Assembly (NCBI GenBank): GCA_023457135.1
Contig: JAEWMO010000026.1
Span: 1 to 8,301, forward strand
DNA from: Methanobacteriota archaeon
GTDB lineage: Archaea; Halobacteriota; Methanomicrobia; Methanomicrobiales; Methanoculleaceae
Reading direction: 5' to 3'
Length of the DNA: 8,301 bases
Shown: in pieces, positions 5,760-8,301 of the stretch
Layout of the letters: every line of letters begins with the position of its first letter
Position numbering within the stretch: the stretch's first letter is position 1
Translations under genes and position numbers: made by a program
Notes under the pieces: model-generated
Database searches by the model: none
What the model was told of the DNA's origin: nothing
The model's input: only the letters and a program-made list of their open reading frames with translations

Positions 5760-5765
5760 TTTAAA
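5760..5765 (+). promoter_or_regulatory. Putative TATA box of the nifS operon
   Basis: TTTAAA lies in a small AT-rich patch. Its centre is about 29 bp before the palindrome at 5792, and transcription would start near 5789, giving a leader of about 65 nt. The hexamer is itself palindromic, so it does not fix direction. Use by the regulator operon is unlikely, because that start would fall inside the regulator coding sequence. Confidence 0.45.
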
Positions 5766-5791
5766 GGTTCCGGAGCAGATCTAACTATGAT

Positions 5792-5807
5792 GTTAACAAT
5801 TGTTAAC
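5792..5807. promoter_or_regulatory. Perfect 16-bp palindromic operator candidate between regulator and nifS
   Basis: GTTAACAATTGTTAAC is identical to its own reverse complement over all 16 bases. It is strongly AT-rich against a GC-rich background and lies in the 108-bp gap between the divergent regulator and nifS genes. A 14/16 copy occurs at 1393-1408. Relative to the TATA-like element at 5760-5765 it would cover about +4 to +19 of the nifS transcript. In the other direction it lies about 47-62 bp before the regulator ATG, where it could overlap that promoter, so one bound dimer could control both operons. The binding protein is inferred to be the neighbouring HTH regulator. Confidence 0.72.
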
Positions 5808-5853
5808 TTTGTCCCTGGAGAAGAAATACCTTTGTGCAGCCTCGGGGTGCCGC

Positions 5854-7041
5854 ATGAACGCCGCGATTAGGGGAAGATCGCGCCCGGTCTACATGGACCA
5901 TGCGGCGACGACGCCGGTGCGGCCCGAAGCCGTCGAGGCGATGCTCCCCTGCTTCTCGGAGCGATTCGGGAACCCCTCCTCAGTCTACGCCCTCGCCCGC
6001 GAGGCGCAGGTGACGCTGGAGAAGGCGCGGGGACAGGTGGCGGAGGCGATCGGCGCGGCCACCGAGGAGATCTACTTCACCTCCGGGGGGACGGAGGCCG
6101 ACAACTGGGCAATCAAGGGGGTGGCGGCCGCGAACCGGAAGAAGGGCGACCACATCATCACCTCCGCGATCGAGCACCATGCCGTCCTCCACTCCTGCCG
6201 GAGTCTCGAGAAGCAGGGCTACCGGGTCACCTACCTGCCCGTCGACGAGTTCGGCCGGGTGGAGCCCGCGGCCGTCGAGGAGGCGATCACGGATGCGACC
6301 ATCCTCGTCTCGGTGATGGCGGCAAACAATGAGATCGGGACGATCCAGCCGATCGCGGCGATCGGCGAGATTGCCCGCGACCGCGGCATCCCGTTCCACA
6401 CCGACGCCGTCCAGGCGATCGGGGCAATCCCGATCGACGTCGACAGCATGGGGATCGATCTCCTCGCGCTCTCCGGCCACAAGTTCTACGGCCCGAAGGG
6501 GACCGGAGCGCTCTATATCCGGAAGAAGACCCGGATCGGAACGTTCATGGACGGCGGGGCGCAGGAACGGGGCCGACGGGCCGGGACCGAGAACGTTCCC
6601 GGGGCCGTGGGGCTCGGGAAGGCGATCGAACTTGCCGTCGCCGAGATGCCGGAGAACGTCACAAGGCTCACCGCGATGCGGGATCGACTGATCCGGGAGA
6701 TCCTGGAAACGATCCCGGATACCCGCCTGAACGGTCACCCGACCGAGCGGCTGGCAAACAACGTCAACGTCGCGTTCCGCTACGTCGAGGGGGAGTCGAT
6801 CCTGCTCATGCTCGATACGCTCGGGATCGCAGCCTCCACGGGGAGCGCCTGCACCTCGGCGTCGCTCGAGCCCTCGCACGTCCTGACCTCGTGCGGTCTC
6901 CCGCCGGAGCAAGCCCACGGCTCGCTCCGGCTCACCCTCGGCTCCCGGAACACCGATGAAGACGTCGACTACGTCCTTTCCGTCCTTCCCAGGGTGATCG
7001 AGCGCCTGCGGAAGATGTCCCCGCTCAATCCCGAACGATAA
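5854..7041 (+). CDS. nifS: NifS/IscS-type (class I) cysteine desulfurase
   Basis: This 395-residue PLP enzyme supplies sulfur for Fe-S cluster assembly. It shows VYMDHAATTPV (12-22), FTSGGTEADNWAIKG (75-89), the EHHA motif (107-110) with H109 stacking on PLP, D184 and Q187 (HTDAVQ), the PLP lysine K210 in SGHKFYGPKGTG, RRAGTENVPG (241-250), and the longer class I cysteine loop STGSACTSASLEPSH with catalytic C333. The ATG at 5854 has GGGGTG just upstream. Earlier non-ATG starts, such as the TTG at 5800, would run through the operator. It is the first gene of nifS-nifU-E1-moaD and is divergent from the HTH regulator. The adjacent scaffold gene shows that its main role is Fe-S assembly; the E1/MoaD genes suggest that it also feeds sulfur-carrier thiolation. 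Confidence 0.95.
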   Translation: MNAAIRGRSRPVYMDHAATTPVRPEAVEAMLPCFSERFGNPSSVYALAREAQVTLEKARGQVAEAIGAATEEIYFTSGGTEADNWAIKGVAAANRKKGDHIITSAIEHHAVLHSCRSLEKQGYRVTYLPVDEFGRVEPAAVEEAITDATILVSVMAANNEIGTIQPIAAIGEIARDRGIPFHTDAVQAIGAIPIDVDSMGIDLLALSGHKFYGPKGTGALYIRKKTRIGTFMDGGAQERGRRAGTENVPGAVGLGKAIELAVAEMPENVTRLTAMRDRLIREILETIPDTRLNGHPTERLANNVNVAFRYVEGESILLMLDTLGIAASTGSACTSASLEPSHVLTSCGLPPEQAHGSLRLTLGSRNTDEDVDYVLSVLPRVIERLRKMSPLNPER

Positions 7042-7044
7042 CGT

Positions 7045-7049
7045 GTGAT
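7045..7049 (+). promoter_or_regulatory. Ribosome binding site that decides the nifU start
   Basis: GTGAT matches the end of the archaeal anti-Shine-Dalgarno complement (AGGAGGTGAT) and is 4 nt before the ATG at 7054. The GTG inside it is an in-frame alternative start that would add only three residues. The ATG gives the family-typical N-terminus MYSERVMDHF. Confidence 0.6.
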
Positions 7050-7053
7050 TCCT

Positions 7054-7443
7054 ATGTACAGCGAACGAGTCATGGACCATTTCATGAACCCCCGGAACAT
7101 GGGGGAGATCCCGGATGCTGAAGGCGTCGGCGAGGTCGGGAACCCGGCCTGCGGCGACATCATGCGGATAACCCTCCGGATCGAAGAGGACAGGATCGTG
7201 GATGCAAAGTTCAAGACCTTCGGGTGCGCCGCCGCCATCGCGTCGAGTTCGATGGCCACCGAACTGATCCGGGGAAAGACCCTCGACGAGGCGCTGGCGG
7301 TCACCAACCGGGCGGTCGCCGAGGCGCTGGAGGGGCTGCCCCCCCAGAAACTCCACTGCTCGGTCCTCGCTGAAGAAGGGATCCACAAGGCGATCGACGA
7401 CTACCGGGCACGGCACGGTGCGCCGGAGGCGAGCGGAGGATAA
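7054..7443 (+). CDS. nifU: IscU/NifU-type Fe-S cluster assembly scaffold
   Basis: This 129-residue protein is a single-domain IscU-type scaffold on which Fe-S clusters are built from iron and NifS-derived sulfur. It has MYSERVMDHFMNPRN at the N-terminus, the three cluster cysteines C33 (NPACGD), C58 (FGCAAAIASSS) and C102 (KLHCS), and the conserved D35. The chaperone-binding LPPVK motif appears as LPPQK (95-99). The start motif resembles the short clostridial-type NifU family that often pairs with NifS. The gene begins 12 nt after the nifS stop and ends 4 nt before the E1 gene. No HscA/HscB, IscA or ferredoxin gene lies in the window. The terminal Gly-Gly is explained by the next gene's ribosome site rather than by a carrier function. 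Confidence 0.95.
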   Translation: MYSERVMDHFMNPRNMGEIPDAEGVGEVGNPACGDIMRITLRIEEDRIVDAKFKTFGCAAAIASSSMATELIRGKTLDEALAVTNRAVAEALEGLPPQKLHCSVLAEEGIHKAIDDYRARHGAPEASGG

Positions 7444-7447
7444 CCGT

Positions 7448-8182
7448 ATGCTCACCGAGCAGGAACGTGAACGTTACGCCCGGCAGATCCTCCTCTTCGG
7501 CGAGGAGGGGCAGGAGCGGCTGAAGAAGGCGAAGGTCTTAATCGCCGGAGCGGGTGGTCTCGGCTGCCCGATCGCCCTCTACCTTGCCGTCGCCGGTTTC
7601 GGGGAGATCCGCCTTGTGGACCGGGATACCGTGGACCGGACCAACCTGAACCGGCAGGTCCTTCACTGGGAGAAGGATCTCGGCATGCCGAAGGTCCGGT
7701 CCGCGGAAGCGAAACTCCGGGAGGCGAACCCTGACATCCGGATCGAGGCCCTGGAGGCGACCCTCGACGAGACGAACGTCGGGGACATGGTCGCCGGCGC
7801 CGACCTGATCGTGGATGCGATGGACAACTTTCCCACCCGCTACCTCCTGAACCGGGAGGCGCTCCGGTCCGGCGTGCCGCTCATCCACGGTGCCATCCGG
7901 GGGTTCGACGGCCAGGTGGCGACGATCGTCCCCGGCAGGACGGCCTGCCTCGAGTGCATCTTCCCGGAGGCCCCGCCGGCCGAGGTCTTCCCGGTCGTCG
8001 GGACGACGCCGGGGATCATCGGCCTCATCCAGGCGAACGAAGCGATCAAGTATATCACCGGTGCCGGGGACCTCCTCGCCGGCAGGCTCCTCGTCTGGGA
8101 CGGGCTTGCGGCGACACTTGAAACGTTCACCGTAGAACCGCGGCCGGACTGCCCCGTCTGCGGCGGGGAGGTGCGACCATGA
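7448..8182 (+). CDS. ThiF/MoeB/HesA-family E1-like adenylyltransferase
   Basis: This 244-residue protein should adenylate the C-terminal glycine of a MoaD/ThiS-type carrier so that it can be thiocarboxylated. It starts with the family's RYARQILLFGEEGQ segment (9-22). The nucleotide site GAGGLG lies at 34-39, followed by DRDTVDRTNLNRQ (58-70) and DAMDNFPTRYLLN (123-135). The zinc cysteines are C167 and C170 (CLEC) and C235 and C238 (CPVC). It has no rhodanese domain. The crossover-loop cysteine of E. coli ThiF/MoeB appears to be replaced, as PPAEVFPVVG contains none. The ATG at 7448 has GGAGG 8 nt upstream. It overlaps the downstream MoaD-like gene by ATGA, so that carrier is the likely main partner. 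With the ThiS-like carrier at 1530 it could also make a UbaA/SAMP-like system. ThiF versus MoeB cannot be settled from sequence. Confidence 0.93.
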   Translation: MLTEQERERYARQILLFGEEGQERLKKAKVLIAGAGGLGCPIALYLAVAGFGEIRLVDRDTVDRTNLNRQVLHWEKDLGMPKVRSAEAKLREANPDIRIEALEATLDETNVGDMVAGADLIVDAMDNFPTRYLLNREALRSGVPLIHGAIRGFDGQVATIVPGRTACLECIFPEAPPAEVFPVVGTTPGIIGLIQANEAIKYITGAGDLLAGRLLVWDGLAATLETFTVEPRPDCPVCGGEVRP

Positions 8183-8301
8183 AGATCCGGGTGAAGGCGT
8201 TTGCACGGTTCCGGGAGATCCTCGGGAGCGACCTCGCCATCGAGGTCCCCGACGGGGCGACGATGACAACGGTTCTCGCCGCGCTCCGGGACCGTGCCGG
8301 G
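8179..8301 (+). CDS. MoaD/ThiS-family sulfur carrier, partial (cut by window end)
   Basis: Only the first 41 codons are present. The product begins MKIRVKAFARFREILG and continues with a short strand, IEVPDGATMTTVLAAL, and the start of the helix. This is the usual MoaD N-terminal pattern of strand, FARFRE-type helix start and P-x-G-A/S-T turn. The ATG at 8179 overlaps the E1 stop as ATGA, and GGGAGGTG lies about 6 nt upstream, so translation should be efficient and coupled to the E1. The C-terminal Gly-Gly that would prove carrier function is outside the window. It could serve in molybdopterin/tungstopterin synthesis or as an archaeal SAMP-type modifier. It is clearly distinct in sequence from the ThiS-like carrier at 1530. 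Confidence 0.88.
   Translation, partial: MKIRVKAFARFREILGSDLAIEVPDGATMTTVLAALRDRAG

Noticed and set aside
5800..5853. Upstream TTG start for nifS adding 18 residues
   Set aside because: It would begin inside the palindromic operator, adds residues not expected in the family, and the ATG at 5854 has GGGGTG in front of it.
7435..7443. Gly-Gly at the NifU C-terminus, suggesting a ubiquitin-like carrier tail
   Set aside because: The bases encoding it (GGAGGA) are the ribosome site of the E1 gene that starts at 7448, and NifU does not have a beta-grasp fold.
5980..7455. A 491-codon open frame on the minus strand opposite nifS and nifU
   Set aside because: It lies antisense to two genes with complete family motifs. 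Its Arg/Gly/Asp/Pro-rich product is typical of antisense frames in GC-rich DNA, and it has no recognisable domain.

Overview
The window is GC-rich, gene-dense DNA that is almost certainly archaeal and most like a Methanomicrobiales methanogen such as Methanoculleus. This placement is inferred from gene content, not from a database search. The clues are an archaeal TtuA/NcsA-type tRNA thiolase, a short archaeal XRE-type regulator with cysteines, an FdhD formate dehydrogenase maturation factor, TATA-like promoter elements, and Shine-Dalgarno sites of the GGAGG/GGTGAT type. Nearly every gene handles sulfur, and many proteins carry cysteines placed for Fe-S, zinc or sulfur-transfer chemistry. No tRNA, rRNA, CRISPR array, insertion sequence or broken gene was seen.

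Layout. At 22-369 (+) is an unrecognised 115-residue protein. It converges on a radical SAM enzyme at 379-1356 (-). A 173-bp divergent promoter region at 1357-1529 separates the radical SAM gene from a small two-gene unit on the + strand. That unit encodes a ThiS/MoaD-like sulfur carrier ending in Gly-Gly (1530-1724) and a TtuA/NcsA-type thiolase (1729-2637). A tightly coupled minus-strand operon follows. Read in its own direction it is: HTH regulator with four cysteines (5745-5422), LarE-type sulfur transferase (5425-4607), SufS-type cysteine desulfurase (4610-3426) and FdhD (3426-2647), with every junction overlapping. Divergent from the regulator is a plus-strand operon of NifS-type cysteine desulfurase (5854-7041), IscU/NifU scaffold (7054-7443), ThiF/MoeB-type E1 enzyme (7448-8182) and a second MoaD-like carrier (8179 onward, cut by the window end).

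How the parts fit. Two different cysteine desulfurases can mobilise sulfur from cysteine. NifS sits with the Fe-S scaffold and with the E1/MoaD pair. SufS sits between LarE and FdhD, two proteins that pass sulfur to metallo-cofactor or enzyme maturation. The ThiS-like carrier and adjacent thiolase probably feed tRNA 2-thiolation, with activation by the E1 encoded downstream or by another one.

The most striking non-coding signal is a perfect 16-bp AT-rich palindrome, GTTAACAATTGTTAAC, between the regulator and nifS (5792-5807). A 14/16 copy lies in front of the radical SAM gene (1393-1408). Each lies about 29 bp downstream of a TATA-like element, so each would cover the start of transcription. 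This suggests a local regulon controlled by the cysteine-bearing HTH protein, possibly an archaeal functional analogue of Fe-S sensing regulators such as bacterial IscR. It would include the otherwise uncharacterised radical SAM enzyme.
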